Shown here one piece after another: positions 35,069 through 47,050 of a stretch of DNA of 64,000 nt. Under the pieces are notes generated by a model. The model searched no databases, was not told the DNA's origin, and saw only the letters and a program-made list of their open reading frames with translations. The DNA is taken from contig JAOANR010000004.1 in NCBI GenBank assembly GCA_030278955.1, positions 1,612,001-1,676,000 on the forward strand, in the 5' to 3' direction. The position numbers and the translations under genes are program-made. Every line of letters begins with the position of its first letter. Within the stretch, counting starts at the first letter, position 1. This stretch comes from Hygrophila difformis. Its lineage: Eukaryota > Streptophyta > Magnoliopsida > Lamiales > Acanthaceae.

Positions 35069-35205
35069 TGTTTCGATCAGAGGGAGAAGTAAACATATAA
35101 GAATAATGTACTCTTTTTCCTAACTTGGATTTTTTCCCATAGGGTTTTTTCCAAGTAAGGTTTTAACGAGGCATATTCTTTGTATCGAAGACATCCAAGA
35201 GGGAG

Positions 35206-35596
35206 TGTTGAGATACATGCACCTACACCAACAATTCACTATTATGTACGAAGCATGCATTTGGATGTCTAGGAAGCACAAATGACTTTGACCATCTATT
35301 ATGTATCCTTGAGCACAAAGCAAGACTAGAGATTCCTCCACCTAGCTAAGTGACTAATGTATTTGATGACTCATGACAACAAAATACTTGTATAAATACT
35401 AGGTGTGATTGTACTCAAATTATTATCTTTCTTTCATTCTACACTTGATCATACTCAATACAAACACAATACTCTTACTTTCTAATTCTCGTTTTCATTA
35501 TTCTTCCTTGATAAAGATTTCCATACCTCCCGTAGCCTTCAATATATACACCTAGATATTATTATATCACAACATAGATATTATTATATCACAACA
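35206..35596 (+). repeat. 3' LTR of the copia element
   Basis: This 391-bp LTR is preceded by the polypurine tract AAGAGGGAG. It has three substitutions and a 1-bp insertion relative to the 5' LTR. Confidence 0.95.
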
Positions 35597-35601
35597 ATTA
35601 T

Positions 35602-36074
35602 GATTATAAAGAGGTTTTTTTTTTTTTGGCTGGCATTTGTGCATGTGGAAACCTGAATTTGAGGGGTAAGATGATACATTCATGTTTTTCGAGGGCCAAA
35701 ATGAGGAGACTGTATGGACATTGGCGCCGAACAGTTAGGGTTAGGGTTTTAGGGAATGGAGTGTACCTGTGTATGTAGTATGTAGCAAAAGGAGAAGTGC
35801 ATTTTTTTTTTTCTTCTTTCCCTTAAAGGCATTTTTGGAAGAGAAAATAAGACAGAGGGTAGTTAACATTTGGTGGTGTTTGGATATCCTAGACATATTA
35901 ATTTTGAAAATAATACTATTCAAAAATCATTGTCTTTGATTTTTAAAATATTTATTCCTTAACCATCAATCATTACTTTATTTACTATATTTTGATTGGT
36001 TAATAATAATAATAATAATTTTTCCAAGTCAATATTAGAAAAAAAAACAGAATAAAATAAAACAGGGTTTTCTT
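35602..36074. other. AT-rich spacer, no gene seen
   Basis: This is the right flank of the copia insertion, followed by (TAA)n just before the LINE fragment. No ORF with family features is present. Confidence 0.6.
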
Positions 36075-36890
36075 ATGCCGCCGACTTCTAGGGTTTTCTC
36101 TCGCGCTTCAAGGGCTTCCGCCGTGTCTCGTTCAACGGTGCTTCACGATCCGAACGGACGGCCGCCGGATCCTACTCCCCCATCTGACTCTAGGACCCCG
36201 ACATATGCTTTAGTGGATGAGGGGCGTCCTCAAACTGCTTCTTTCAAGGACGTCGTGTTACATAACGCGGACCCTGTGCCGCTGGATGTAAATCCATCGC
36301 CTGTTCCCCGAGATTGGTTAAAAGAGAATCTTGCGACTATTGATAATGATGGACCGAATCAGCGGTGTCCTAAAATTCGTTTCGACAAGGCGGTGCTTGA
36401 TGAATTGTTTGAACCATGGAAAGATACGCTTGTGCTTCAAGTGTTAGGCCTTTCGGTTGGATTTCTTGCCATGAAAGAACGCCTCACACGTGCATGGAAG
36501 TTGTCGGACAGGTTTGACCTCTTCGATGTAGGGCATGGACGTTTCTTCGCCAAGTTTGTCAATCCGGTTGATCGAGAAAAGGTGCTCGGGGGGGGGGGGG
36601 GGGGGTGGCATTGATGATATTTGATCACTGCCTTGCGATTAGAAGGTGGTCGGCCGAATTTAATCCGAAGAAATCCACGGTCAATACAATACAAACTTGG
36701 GTTCGGTTGTCCGACCTTAATCAAGCGTTTTATACGGAGAATGCCTTGAGAGTCATCTCTGCGCCACTGGGTACGCTTATCAAAGTTGACAAGAATACTA
36801 CGTCCATCTCTAGGGGTCGGTACGCTAGGGTTTGTGTCGAGATCAACCTGGATAAACCTCTACTGGGAATGCTTGAAGTGGATTAATATA
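36075..36890 (+). pseudogene. LINE ORF1 fragment (DUF4283 type) broken at a poly-G tract
   Basis: The first frame (36075-36614) begins MPPTSRVFSRASR and runs into a DUF4283-like RNA-binding domain (KDTLVLQVLGLSVGFLAMKE, then GRFFAKFVNPVDREKVLGGG). At 36588-36605 there are 18 consecutive G, after which the frame shifts. The continuation (MIFDHCLAIRRWSAEF, TWVRLSDLNQAFYTENALR, GRYARVCVEINLDKPL) is in another frame. The zinc knuckle and ORF2 (endonuclease and reverse transcriptase) are missing. Plant L1 ORF1 proteins bind element RNA. Confidence 0.82.
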
Positions 36891-37890
36891 TATCCAAACA
36901 ATTATTTGAGGTGGATAAACCTTGAAGTGGAATGCTTATCAAAGTTGACAAGAATACTACGTCCATCTTTATAATATTGTCTCTTTTAGTAATTTTAATA
37001 TATTAAAAGTCCTTCCACGTACAATTCATCCGAAAATATTTCCATCGAAAAACAACTTTAATAATATATATCCAAACAATTATTTGAGGTGCTTTTTCTT
37101 TTAAATTCTCCTTTTCACATTCACCATCTTATTCTACCGACTTTTCATTTTTTCCGAAAGTCAAAACAAACAAGTCCAATATTACCATCACTTGACTATC
37201 CCAAAAAAATATTACTATCACTTGTTGATGTATTATTATAGAAAAATTTCCCAACTCGCGTTCTCTCTGTGAAGAAAAGAGTAGGCATTTTTGTGAAGGA
37301 AATCGGCTTCCAGTTTCCTAACGTAGAGCCATCGACATTTAAATAAAGCATTCTTTGTGCAAACATTCCATTAAATGTAAATTAAACCATTCCATTAAAT
37401 GTAAATTAATGGAGAAGTAGATTATTAATTATAATACGATCCTCAAAGAGTCATGTTGGGACATCCAATGTCAATGACAAGCCATTCAAGCTAAGATGTT
37501 TTGATTTTTCTTCATTGATATGGAGTCTACATAAAACGAAAAGTTCTTTCAAAGTATTGTTCATATCTCCAATTAAATTGAAGAATGGTTTGCCTTAATT
37601 TATGTTAAATTCAAACAATATATTAAAGTTAATCCAATAATTGAGAATAAATCGAGTATTTGATTGTCATTAAGGAATAGGGATGGCAAAAAAGCCAATA
37701 CCCAATAGTGAAAATCGAAAATCAAATTTCGGTTCGATTTTGGAGAAGGATTATCAAAGATGGCACTAGGATTGGGAATTTTTTTAGGCATGGCATGGGG
37801 ACGAGGGAAGTAGTCCCCGCCCCAATATATTGTATATATTATTTATTATATATTATATATATTATATTTTATAAATTTTATCCATATACC
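36891..37890. other. Rearranged AT-rich sequence downstream of the LINE fragment
   Basis: Short blocks are repeated: TATCAAAGTTGACAAGAATA at about 36779 and 36936, and ATATATATCCAAACAATTAT at about 36885 and 37065. No gene is seen. A TATA-rich run lies around 37830-37875. Confidence 0.6.
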
Positions 37891-37900
37891 AAAATAATTA

Positions 37901-38074
37901 TAAGTATGGATGAGGACTTGGCCTAATTGTTAAGTCTGGCTTCCAACCTTGTGACTGAGTGTTGAATTCTCCACCCAGCGTCCTGGCCCTCTATCCCTCA
38001 CTCTTACTCCTTTATAATTTGTGTGACATTAATTTCTATCACCTCTTTATCTGACCTTAGGCTTCGCAAAATAA
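37901..38074 (+). mobile_element. SINE (ATAATTTGTG family)
   Basis: Box-A-like GACTTGGCCTAATTGTTAAG and the family 3' body (TATAATTTGTGTGACATTAA) are present. AAAATAATTA occurs at 37891-37900 and 38075-38084, consistent with a target duplication. The tail is A-rich. Confidence 0.75.
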
Positions 38075-38213
38075 AAAATAATTAACACAACTCATTTGTT
38101 TGATGGGTTGATTATATATTGTAAACAATTATAAACAATTGATTTGGATTATGATTTATCGCTAAACAATTTATGCATGTGTTTTGATATTATGATTTAT
38201 GAAATTCAAAGTT

Positions 38214-38266
38214 GACTTCAATAATATAGTTCTGGCCCTTACAATTACAAAAAAAAAAAAAAAAAA
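38214..38266 (+). mobile_element. Very short 5'-truncated retroposed stub
   Basis: About 35 bp (ending GGCCCTTACAATTAC) plus a poly-A tail are flanked by AAATTCAAAGTT at 38202-38213 and 38267-38278. The layout is that of a LINE-mediated insertion truncated almost completely; the source is not identifiable. Confidence 0.55.
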
Positions 38267-38278
38267 AAATTCAAAGTT

Positions 38279-39138
38279 AGATTTTAAGTGAAGCCCCAAT
38301 AAGGTCCCGATGGGAATTGAGGAATTTATGGTACCCGATCGAGATCCTCGATAAGATGGATCGGTCCTGAGCATCTGTCCAAATAAGCGGCTACATCTCT
38401 AGGCAAAAAAGCACAAAACGCTTTCTTCAATACGTTCCCTTCAGCCCTAAAAAAGAGACCTCTTTTTCGTAACATTATTAGTTTTGGGGAATAAAAATGC
38501 TAATGATTTTGGGGATGGGGATAGTACTCCCGTATTCAAATTCCAAACAGACCATTGTCAAGCCTATTAAAGAATGGTTCTCTTGAAGTTATTTTTTTTT
38601 TGCGACTTTAATAATTTATATTAAAAATCATATAAGAACATATAAAATCAGAATTAGTCAAACTAGACCAAAACAAAGAACATAAAATTAGAAGAAAGGA
38701 GATCATACCAAGTTTATGAGAACATACGGGGGGCATGATGCTTAAACTGGGGAACGTGTGGTCTAGGCAACTATCCAACCACTAAACACTTTTTTATACA
38801 CACCAAAAACACATGCCAAATACAAAGTGAAAGATTCCCAATTTAATAATTGGTGTTTCTCAATAATGTCACCCAACCCCACGTTATCCCAATTCAAATT
38901 GCTTCCCAATGAAAACTTATACTCCTATTTTTTTTAAAAAAATTGTATGTTTTAAAAAAAATTAATACTTCATTTATTTTTGTCAAAAAATGTTTAAGCA
39001 TCGATAAAGGATTTAGAGAATTTCATATAATATGAATTGTAAAAAGACGAGGAGAGATATGGATTTGGATGAAATTCGACACTCAATAATAAAATTGAAA
39101 GTCGAGGTTCTATTCCCAATATTTAAATTAGTAATATA
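38279..39138. other. Intergenic, no gene seen
   Basis: No ORF or element with termini was recognised here. Confidence 0.55.
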
Positions 39139-39660
39139 TTGAAATTTGAAGGTCAATGGATTGAAGGTTTCTCTGACTTTGTTGGGGTTCAGTCCAACTT
39201 GGTAGCTGAGCTTTATGGTCTTTGGAATGGTCTAGTATGGCTTCACCAAGCGGGAATTGTGTCGTCTCATTGCTTCTCAGACTCGCAGGTAGCTCTTCAT
39301 CTCTTGAGAAGTGAAGTTGGCACGGAGCATTTGTTGTTTTCATTATTGAAGAGTATTTCTGACTTGTTGGTTCTACATTCGGGTTACCAGTGGCTCCACA
39401 TACTCAGAGAGGGTAATATGGTAGTTGATTCCTTGGCAAAGAGGGGTGCTAAGTTGTTGGAGTACTTCACGACGTCGGCGTTCCCTCCTGATGACATTCG
39501 TTCATTACTTGCTGCTGATTCTACGAGGGTGTGCTACCCCCCATTTTTGAGTTTATTGTTTTATTGCTTTCCTCTTTCTCTTTACCTATGTTCTGTAGAT
39601 TTTTTAGTTTTTCCCCTTTACCGACGTGCTGGCCACGTCATGTTCACAAAAAAAAAAAAA
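39139..39660 (+). pseudogene. 5'-truncated LINE: RNase H domain and 3' tail
   Basis: The frame encodes an RNase H-like (RVT_3) segment (QSNLVAELYGLWNGLVWLHQ, FSDSQVALHLL, LHILREGNMVVDSLAKRGAK), the usual C-terminus of plant L1-type ORF2. The rest of ORF2 is absent. The sequence ends in a poly-A run at about 39649-39660, as expected for a 3' end. No clear target duplication was identified. Confidence 0.78.
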
Positions 39661-39664
39661 CAAC

Positions 39665-40100
39665 ATAGTTGTTAAGATCTCGATCTTGATCTTAAGATAT
39701 TACGATTTTACGATCTCACTTCTTAAAAACGATCCAGATCTATGTAGGATCTTAAATTTGGTAGGGTCTCGATCTTAATTCCAATCTTGATTGTAAAATC
39801 CGGATCATATGGTAGAATCTTACGATCCTATACGATCCGATCATACCAAAATTTGAAATATGCTCTCATAATCTCAAAATTTTCGTAAAACCAGTATTAG
39901 ATTTTATTTTCGAGTGGTTTATTGATTTATTTACCTAATATTGCATTATGTTTTCATTTGTTAATATGTATAATTATTTTTATCTATTGTTGCAATATAA
40001 TAGGATCTTAGTATCTAAATTCGATTATACGATCCAAATCTTGTAAAGACAAAAACAATCACAGGTAAGATCTCGATTTTGATAACCATGGTTAACAAAG
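39665..40100. mobile_element. Possible MITE built of GATCTTACGATC words
   Basis: The left end AGTTGTTAAGATCTCGATC resembles the other-strand right end GGTTATCAAAATCGAGATC. The interior is full of short GATCTTA/TACGATC words on both strands. There is no ORF, and no convincing target duplication was found. Confidence 0.4.
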
Positions 40101-41171
40101 ATAATCTCATATAATTGTAAATTGAAATAACTAGAAAACACCCCTTGGCTATGCATAGATAAAAAAATATTATATTTTCATTAATACACAAAAATACTAT
40201 TCTTCCAAATTATGAATTTCTAAAAAACACATAAGTATACATTTTTTAGTATATAATATATCTAAATAAAAATATTCATATCTGTTAAAAAATATTGCAT
40301 AATTTTTTAAAAAATATATAGAAATAAATACTTTTAGCAATAAATTAATTTAAGATTATAGGAAAATAGTTTGCCTTACTTCATTCTATAGATTAGAAAC
40401 CAAATTAAATTAAATGAAACAACCTATTTCATCCACTTAAATCTCATATCTGATTTCCCAAAAATAGCCCTTCCACAACAAGACAAAACAGAGACACGGC
40501 ACACATGCCAGTTGCCACTGCAATAAGGAGTAAAATAGTTTTGGGTGCCCATATAAATACATGGATATGTTCTCGTTGTTGTTTCTTCGACATTCATTGT
40601 ATAAAGGACCCTTTCCTCCCAAGTCCTACCTCCCTTGATTTCTTCTTCCTTAGTTCTTTTCAATATTCTTAAGAATTGCTTTATGCTTTCTGCGGAATTT
40701 CAATATTCTCGTTGAAATTTTATCAGCCTCACAAATTTTCGGCAAAAGGGATTCCTGTAAATTAAATAATTTCAGGTGACGAGCACACTGAATTTATTCT
40801 CATGTTTTCCCCGTTGCATTTCTATGTGCTTCAATGTATAGATTTAAATTTTTGAATAGAACACAGTCTTCCCATTTGTTAAAACGTTTCCAATCCATTT
40901 TGGTATAGATACATGTTTTTACATTTATACAAAGCTTATTCGGATGCAAGAATTTAGGGCTGAACTAGAAATTCATCGATAGTTGATTAGTCTGTCACTA
41001 CTGCTTTTAACCGGAGTGTTTTAGCCGGGGAATTGACTTGAAACGGCGTTAGTTTGGGGTTGGTCTGTGATTTCTGATTTTTGTTAGTGTTGGTGTTGAG
41101 ATTTCGTTTTAGGGATTAGTCTGTAGTTGGAACAGGGGATTGATTGTGTATGAATCAGGGGGTTTTGAGGG
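40101..41171 (+). promoter_or_regulatory. Promoter and leader of the mitochondrial carrier gene
   Basis: TATAAATA at 40552-40559 is the best TATA candidate, about 600 bp before the start codon. The long gap suggests a leader intron. CT-rich sequence around 40600-40660 could be the transcript start region. Confidence 0.4.
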
Positions 41172-44100
41172 ATGGTGTCATCAAGGAATGATCCATTGGA
41201 GCCGTTAATGAACTCAGTTGAGGCGGTTCGGAATGCCTTGTTGCCTCTTGAATTGAATTTTCGAAAGGTAACAAAGAATTTAGGGCAATGCTTTAATGGG
41301 GTTTTGAAATCCGGAAACTTGAATGGTAGAGTTGATGAAGCTAATAATGAGGTGAAGGAATGTGGATTGGGTTTGATGAATAAGATTGGCGGCCGCGTTG
41401 TTAATAGCAATAGTAAGAGAAAAAGGAAAGGTCCTTCAAAGATATTTGTAGGAATATTTGGAAAGAAGAATGCAAGTAATGTTTCTAGTAGTGCAAATGT
41501 GAATTGCGACCGGATTGATGATGTCGATGTAAAGTTATTAAATAAAAGGTTAAAATGGAGGTGTGGAAGTGATAATGGTGTGGAAGAGGACAAGAACTTG
41601 TATGAGAATTCTGTAAATTTTAATCTGGCATTTTTGTTGTTAATTGATGGTTTTGTACAAGTCTGGTTGAAACCGTGCAATTCTAAGAAATATTTGGTTC
41701 AAAAGACGGGGAATGAGGATGTGATTGCTTTTAAAGATTCATATGTGAAATCAAAAACGAAGTCGAGGGTTATTGGGGATGAAGTTGAGAAAAAGTTGAA
41801 AGCTGGAGAAGGGAAAGATATGCCATTCGAATATTTTATAGGGTGTTTGGTTGATCAGTTGAATCATTTGCCAAAATTTGATATCGGGTTCAAAGGAAAT
41901 GTCTGCAAGACGGCAGAGTCAAAGGCGTCAGTGGTTCCTGTTAATTTATCAGACCCCTTTAGAATGCTTTCTAGTATTATAGAAGGGAAAAGAGCAGATG
42001 TGGATGGATTTTTGGGGAATTTGAAGTTTGCGCGGGTTGGAGGAGTTCCATCAAGTGTTGTTGGCGTGCCAGATGAGCAGGACGTGGTGGGTGAGGGGAT
42101 TAATAATGTGGTTAATCGGGAAGAAACTGGAGGCATTTCACCACAAAAATTGGCCAATGGATTTCTGAGTATTCCATTGTCCAATGTTGAGCGACTGAGA
42201 TCAACTTTGTCAACTGTTTCACTGACAGAACTAATCCAACTTCTACCACAGATAAGGAGGCCATCGAAAGAAGAACATCCTGACAAGAAAAAATTGTTTA
42301 ATGTTCAGGATTTCTTCAGATACACAGAAGCTGAAGGTATGTTTTTCAATTCAAAATCTCTTTAATTTGATAGAAAATTCTTGGCACGATGACAATTTAG
42401 AACCATGTGGTAGGGATTAACTTTAACAGCTTAGAATGAGAGAATAATCATCTTTAGCTACATCATTTTATTTTTAAGTTCTTTATTTCCATCAAGTTCA
42501 TTTGAACCCCAATTTATGTACTTTGGGGGTTTATTAAATTGATTCATAATGTCTAACCGTTGGTTTGATGCACTGGGCCAAGAGTGGGATCCACATTAGT
42601 GCTGGAAGATAAGGGAAAGGAACATGTTTTGTCATTTGGGGGACTGTATGATTGGAACTAGTTTTCGTTGTAGGTCACATTCATCTTTAGTTAACAGATT
42701 TTTACAGATGGATAGAGCTCTTTACCATGAGCTTCATATCGTCTACAATTATGGAGCTTAACCTTAAGAGGCAAGATCTGCATATGCATATTCTGAAATT
42801 GATTCTGCCTCTTTCATATGTATGATAGATTTTAGAGCAATGGGAAGTATCTATGATGATGAATAAAACCATTATAATACAACTAATTGGCTTAGTTAAT
42901 ACTCTCACACACACACACACACACATATCTATGTATAATTGAAAAGACCCATCGTTGCAATTTCCAAGTAAGTTCTTTAAATGCAGGAAAGAGGTTTTTC
43001 GAGGAGCTAGACAGAGATGGCGATGGACAAGTTTCTCTGGAAGATCTTGAAGTAGCCATGAGGAAGAGAAAACTACCTAAGAAATACGCTCATGAATTCA
43101 TGAGGCGTGCTAGGAGTCACTTATTCTCAAAATCTTTTGGTTGGAAACAATTCCTATCCTTGGTGGAACAAAAAGAGACTACCATTCTCCGGGCATATAC
43201 CAGTCTCTGTATAAGCAAATCTGGGACACTTAAGAAAAGCGAGATCTTGGCATATCTGGAGAATGCAGGACTCCCTGCGAATGAAGACAATGCTGTTGCC
43301 GTGATGCGTTTTCTGAATGCTGATTCAGAATCTATATCCTATGGGCATTTTCGGAATTTCATGCTTTTGCTTCCATCTGACAGACTTCAAGATCCGCGGT
43401 AATTTGTACTATTATTTTGCAATTTGTCTTTCTGACAATGAGTTTTGCAGCGAATTCTATGAATCTTACTCAAAGGCTTCAAGTTATTGATTGTTGAATG
43501 GCTTACAGAAGTGTCTGGTTTGAAACTGCTACGGTGGTTGCTGTTCCGCCGCCTATGGAAGTATCTACTGGCAGCGTTCTAAAATCAGCATTGGCTGGAG
43601 GGCTTTCCTGTGCTTTCTCCACAGCTGTAATGCATCCTATTGACACTGTTAAGGTAAACTTTTGTATAACAGAAAAAAAAAAAAAATCAATCGACAATCA
43701 ATTTTCATGTTGGTGTACATTGCAAGAAGTTTTGTGGCTTTATAGCGCCATGATTGCTGATTATCCTCTACTGGTTTGTCTATCAGACACAAGTGCAAGC
43801 TTCAACCCTCAGCTTCATGGAAATTTTGGCCAAACTTCCTCAGATTGGAGCCCGGGGATTGTACAAGGGGTCCATTCCAGCTATAGCAGGGCAGTTTTGT
43901 AGGTATTATTTAGTTATATCTTCTTTCTTCCAGTTCTAAATACCACTTCATATATTATTTATTTATTTATTATATGTTGATTTAACTAAAAATGCAGTCA
44001 CGGTCTTCGAATGGGGATTTTTGAAGCAAGCAAGGTTTTGTTGATAAATGTTGCACCAACGGTTCCAGAATTACAGGTTAGTGCCCCAGTGGTGTGTTCT

Positions 44101-45411
44101 CTTGTTAGATCTATTTTTGGGTTATTTACTGCAATATTACAAGCTTTGTAAGGAGTGACATTCTTTTCGCCTATGATCTAGAAATGTACTGACATACTAA
44201 ATATTAAACAAATTAATAATGAATGCATCAGACGAGATGAGTAATATTAATAAATGGTAAAAGCGTATAACATGCTTAAGATGGCTTGGGCATATGTATA
44301 GCAAATAGTTACATGCCATGGTATGACGGTACAAGTACAACGTAGAAACTTACTGGTATATGTTAATTGGAGAGACTATGAAAGACATCCTGTATAGTTT
44401 AAGTGCAGAATTTTGTTTTATTTGATATGCCGAGTCTCTCATAATTACTGATTATAAGTGTCTGATAGACAAACCAGTAATTGATTGACATCCTCTACTA
44501 AAAATTACTGGTATATGTTAAATAAAGCCACAAATTTGATAAAACTTACTGATTACTGATTATTGAGTCTCTCATAATTACTGATTATGAGTTTCATAGT
44601 CTCTCATAATTCTGCACTTATCAAATTACTGCTTTGTCTATCAGACATCCTCTACTGGTTTGTTTTATTTGATTACTGTGGCTTTTAGGTTCAGTCAGTG
44701 GCATCATTCTGTAGCACTGTTCTGGGGACGGTGATGCGTATTCCATGTGAAGTGTTGAAACAAAGATTGCAGGCTGGTTTGTTTGATGGTGTGGGGGAAG
44801 CTATTGTTGGAACTTGGCAACAAGATGGCCTCCGGGGATTCTTCCGTGGGACTGGTGTGACTCTATTACGAGAAGTCCCATTCTATGTTGCGGGCATGGG
44901 TCTTTATGCTGAATCCAAGAAGGTAACACAATTCTCTTTAAGAACAATCCTTTCGATGTTTTAGAATCACAACCATGATCGTATAAGTTGGCAACAAATG
45001 ATTTTTTTTTTTTTTTTGGGTTTATAAATCAGGCCTATTCAGTTTTATTGCATCAACTAACTCCAACTTGTGGGATTTCAGGCTGCTCAGTGGCTCCTGG
45101 GACGGGAATTGGAACCATGGGAGACAATTGTTGTCGGGGCCCTATCGGGTGGGCTGACTGCTATCTCAACAACTCCTTTCGATGTCATAAAAACACGAAT
45201 GATGACTGCTCCAGGGGGGCGTCCATTGGCATTTTCAGTGGTGGCGATCTCTATTCTGCAACACGAAGGTCCACTGGGCTTATTCAAAGGAGCCGTGCCT
45301 CGGTTCTTCTGGGTTGCTCCATTAGGCGCCATAAATTTTGCCGGCTATGAGCTTGCAAGAAAGGCCATGGATTGGAATATGGAAAACACTGAGCCTCCTG
45401 TGCAAAAATAG
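41172..45411 (+). CDS. EF-hand mitochondrial carrier, SAMTL-like, 7 exons
   Basis: The proposed exons are 41172-42336, 42987-43398, 43509-43653, 43787-43902, 43998-44076, 44689-44922 and 45082-45411. All splice sites are GT-AG, frames join and the product is 826 aa. Exon 1 encodes a long N-terminal region of unknown fold. Exon 2 has an EF hand (LDRDGDGQVSLEDLEVAM). Exons 3-7 hold the three-repeat carrier domain with signatures PIDTVK, PCEVLK and PFDVIK, and RG/KG-type motifs (ARGLYKGSIPAI, LRGFFRGTGV, LGLFKGAVPR). Carriers move metabolites across the mitochondrial or plastid inner membrane; the closest layout I know is Arabidopsis SAMTL (At2g35800), annotated as S-adenosylmethionine transporter-like. 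The substrate is not proven here. It appears to be an intact host gene. Confidence 0.9.
42904..42926. repeat. (CA)n microsatellite in intron 1 of the carrier gene
   Basis: About eleven CA units. An equivalent run exists in the duplicated fragment at 59442-59462, there followed by (AT)n. Confidence 0.9.
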
Positions 45412-45742
45412 ATTCCATGCTGATCATCTATTCGTCGAAATTCCCAGTCTACTAAGATTTATTTTCAAACCATTTGAGCAATTGGTTTACTGATTATGAG
45501 TATTTTGTATTTTCCATTCCTATATATAATAAAATTGATAAAATTGTTTTGTAAATTGTAAGCCCTGGTGGCCATGTTTTGTGGCTGCTCTTAATCATTT
45601 GTGTACGTTATAAGATGAGGGAAGAATAAAGTTGGAAGAGCAGCGCTGCTTGATGTCTTTACATGTTTTGAATAATGATTGAAGGTGTTCGCTTGTAGTG
45701 ATTAATTTTGATAAATTATTTTATCAAAGCTAATCTCATGTT
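45412..45742 (+). other. 3' region of the carrier gene
   Basis: A poly(A)-signal-like ATAATAAAAT lies about 115 bp after the stop and GAAGAATAAAGT occurs near 45622. The L1 insertion follows. Confidence 0.5.
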
Positions 45743-45850
45743 ATTTCGATCACAATACTTTACTTACAGTATTTCCCTCCAAGATAGCTCCAAGAAACTC
45801 TCTGTAAATTCAAGAACCTATCCGTGATCCTCCCTGATGGGGACACCGAA

Positions 45851-46717
45851 ATGTCGGATCATGGTGGCTTACCACCGGATCCTGCTAATGAGAGGGTGAC
45901 CAAGAGACAACGTTCGCTATACAGTGAGGTGGCGAGACGAGGTGCTGGATTCATCCACATCCCCACGGAGGATCTTTCCAGCGATCTTAAGGACGATGAT
46001 GAAGACATAATTCAATCTGCTGTCAATGGGATTATGCGTTTTCAATGTTCTGCAGCCTTCAAGAAAGTACTCCTGCGTCAGTGGCAATATGTTGTGGCTC
46101 TCAAGGTGGTAGGACGCAGCGTCTCCTACCGAGTTATCAAGAATCGCTTAGATCGAATATGGCCAGCCTAGGCTCCTTTACCTTTGATCGATGTGGATGA
46201 CGGGTACTACATCATCCAATTCAAAATCGAAGATGATGCCTTACATGCATTAACAGGTGGCCCGTGGATGGTGGCCGGGCAATATCTCCACGTCCAACAG
46301 TGGCACGAGAAATTCTAACCAGAGACAAACGAAATTAAAACCAGGTTGGCGTGGATTCGCATGCCAGGTATCCCTATGCACCTTTACAATCGGCAATACC
46401 TCCTCCGCGCAGCCACGACAGTAGGGAAGGTCTTAAGTATAGATTTCAATACGGATAAAAATGAAAGAGGCAGATATGCGCGGATTGCAGTCAAGATTGA
46501 GTTGGATAAGCCGCTCACTCCCCAAGTTATGCTAGAGGATGACATTTTCAATGTTGAATACAAGAACATCAAACTTATTTGCTTCAACTGCGGGAAATAT
46601 GGCCACGTTACGAACTCTTGCCCCATCCCTAAACCTACTCCTCAGGCTCAAGATATTGTGATGACTGGCCAAGGTGATGAACCCGGACAGGAAGAGAAGA
46701 GTGGTTATGGCCCGTAG
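45851..46717 (+). pseudogene. LINE ORF1 (DUF4283 plus CCHC knuckle), two stops
   Basis: Starting MSDHGGLPPDPANERVTKRQ, the frame meets TAG at 46169-46171. It continues through GYYIIQFKIEDDALHALTGG and WMVAGQYLHVQQWHEKF to a TAA. The part at 46346-46717 holds WIRMPGIPMHLYNRQYLLRA, ERGRYARIAVKIELDKPL and the knuckle CFNCGKYGHVTNSC. The domain order is that of plant L1 ORF1. The protein binds element RNA in active LINEs; this copy cannot encode it whole. Confidence 0.85.
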
Positions 46718-47016
46718 ATGCTAGTTCAATCCATGCGTAAACCAACATCTGCTGCTAAAGTCACCACTAATCCAAAGAACCAGAACTTCAACCGCTTTAA
46801 CATTCTAACGGAAGATCAAGATACTGTTGTTACCTCTATTCCGACTTCTGCTCGCCTAGCCATTAACCCAACTCCAGTCGTTCACCTGCTAACCCCCCCG
46901 CCCTAGCATAACCCTCATCATGGCCTTACTGCCGCCTCCACTTCTGCCCATGTTAGCCAAGCCACTAACCTGCCACCCCCTCCTCGACCATCTCGGAACC
47001 CTGCTCGTAGGTCTCC

Positions 47017-47017
<1 letters not shown>

Positions 47018-47047
<30 letters not shown>
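47018..47047. repeat. Poly-C tract of 30
   Basis: Thirty consecutive C lie at the point where LINE ORF1 sequence gives way to the 3' tail. It may mark a deletion junction or an assembly weak point. Confidence 0.9.

Positions 47048-47050
<3 letters not shown>

Larger units (their letters stand above)
29837..35596 (+). mobile_element. Complete Ty1/copia LTR retrotransposon
   Basis: The LTRs are 29837-30226 and 35206-35596. They start TGTTGAGATAC and end ATCACAACA. ATTAT flanks both sides (29832-29836 and 35597-35601), a perfect 5-bp target duplication. The LTRs differ by three substitutions and one 1-bp indel in about 390 bp, so the insertion is recent. Gene order is GAG, protease, integrase, reverse transcriptase, RNase H, which is diagnostic of Ty1/copia. 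A candidate primer-binding site (CGTTATCAGCACGAC) follows the 5' LTR, and a purine tract (CCAAGAGGGAG) precedes the 3' LTR. Several lesions break the polyprotein. Confidence 0.96.

Noticed and set aside
29837..35596. Protease site DSA as a disabling mutation in the copia element
   Set aside because: From family knowledge, DSA in place of DSG is common in this plant copia group, so it was not counted as a lesion.
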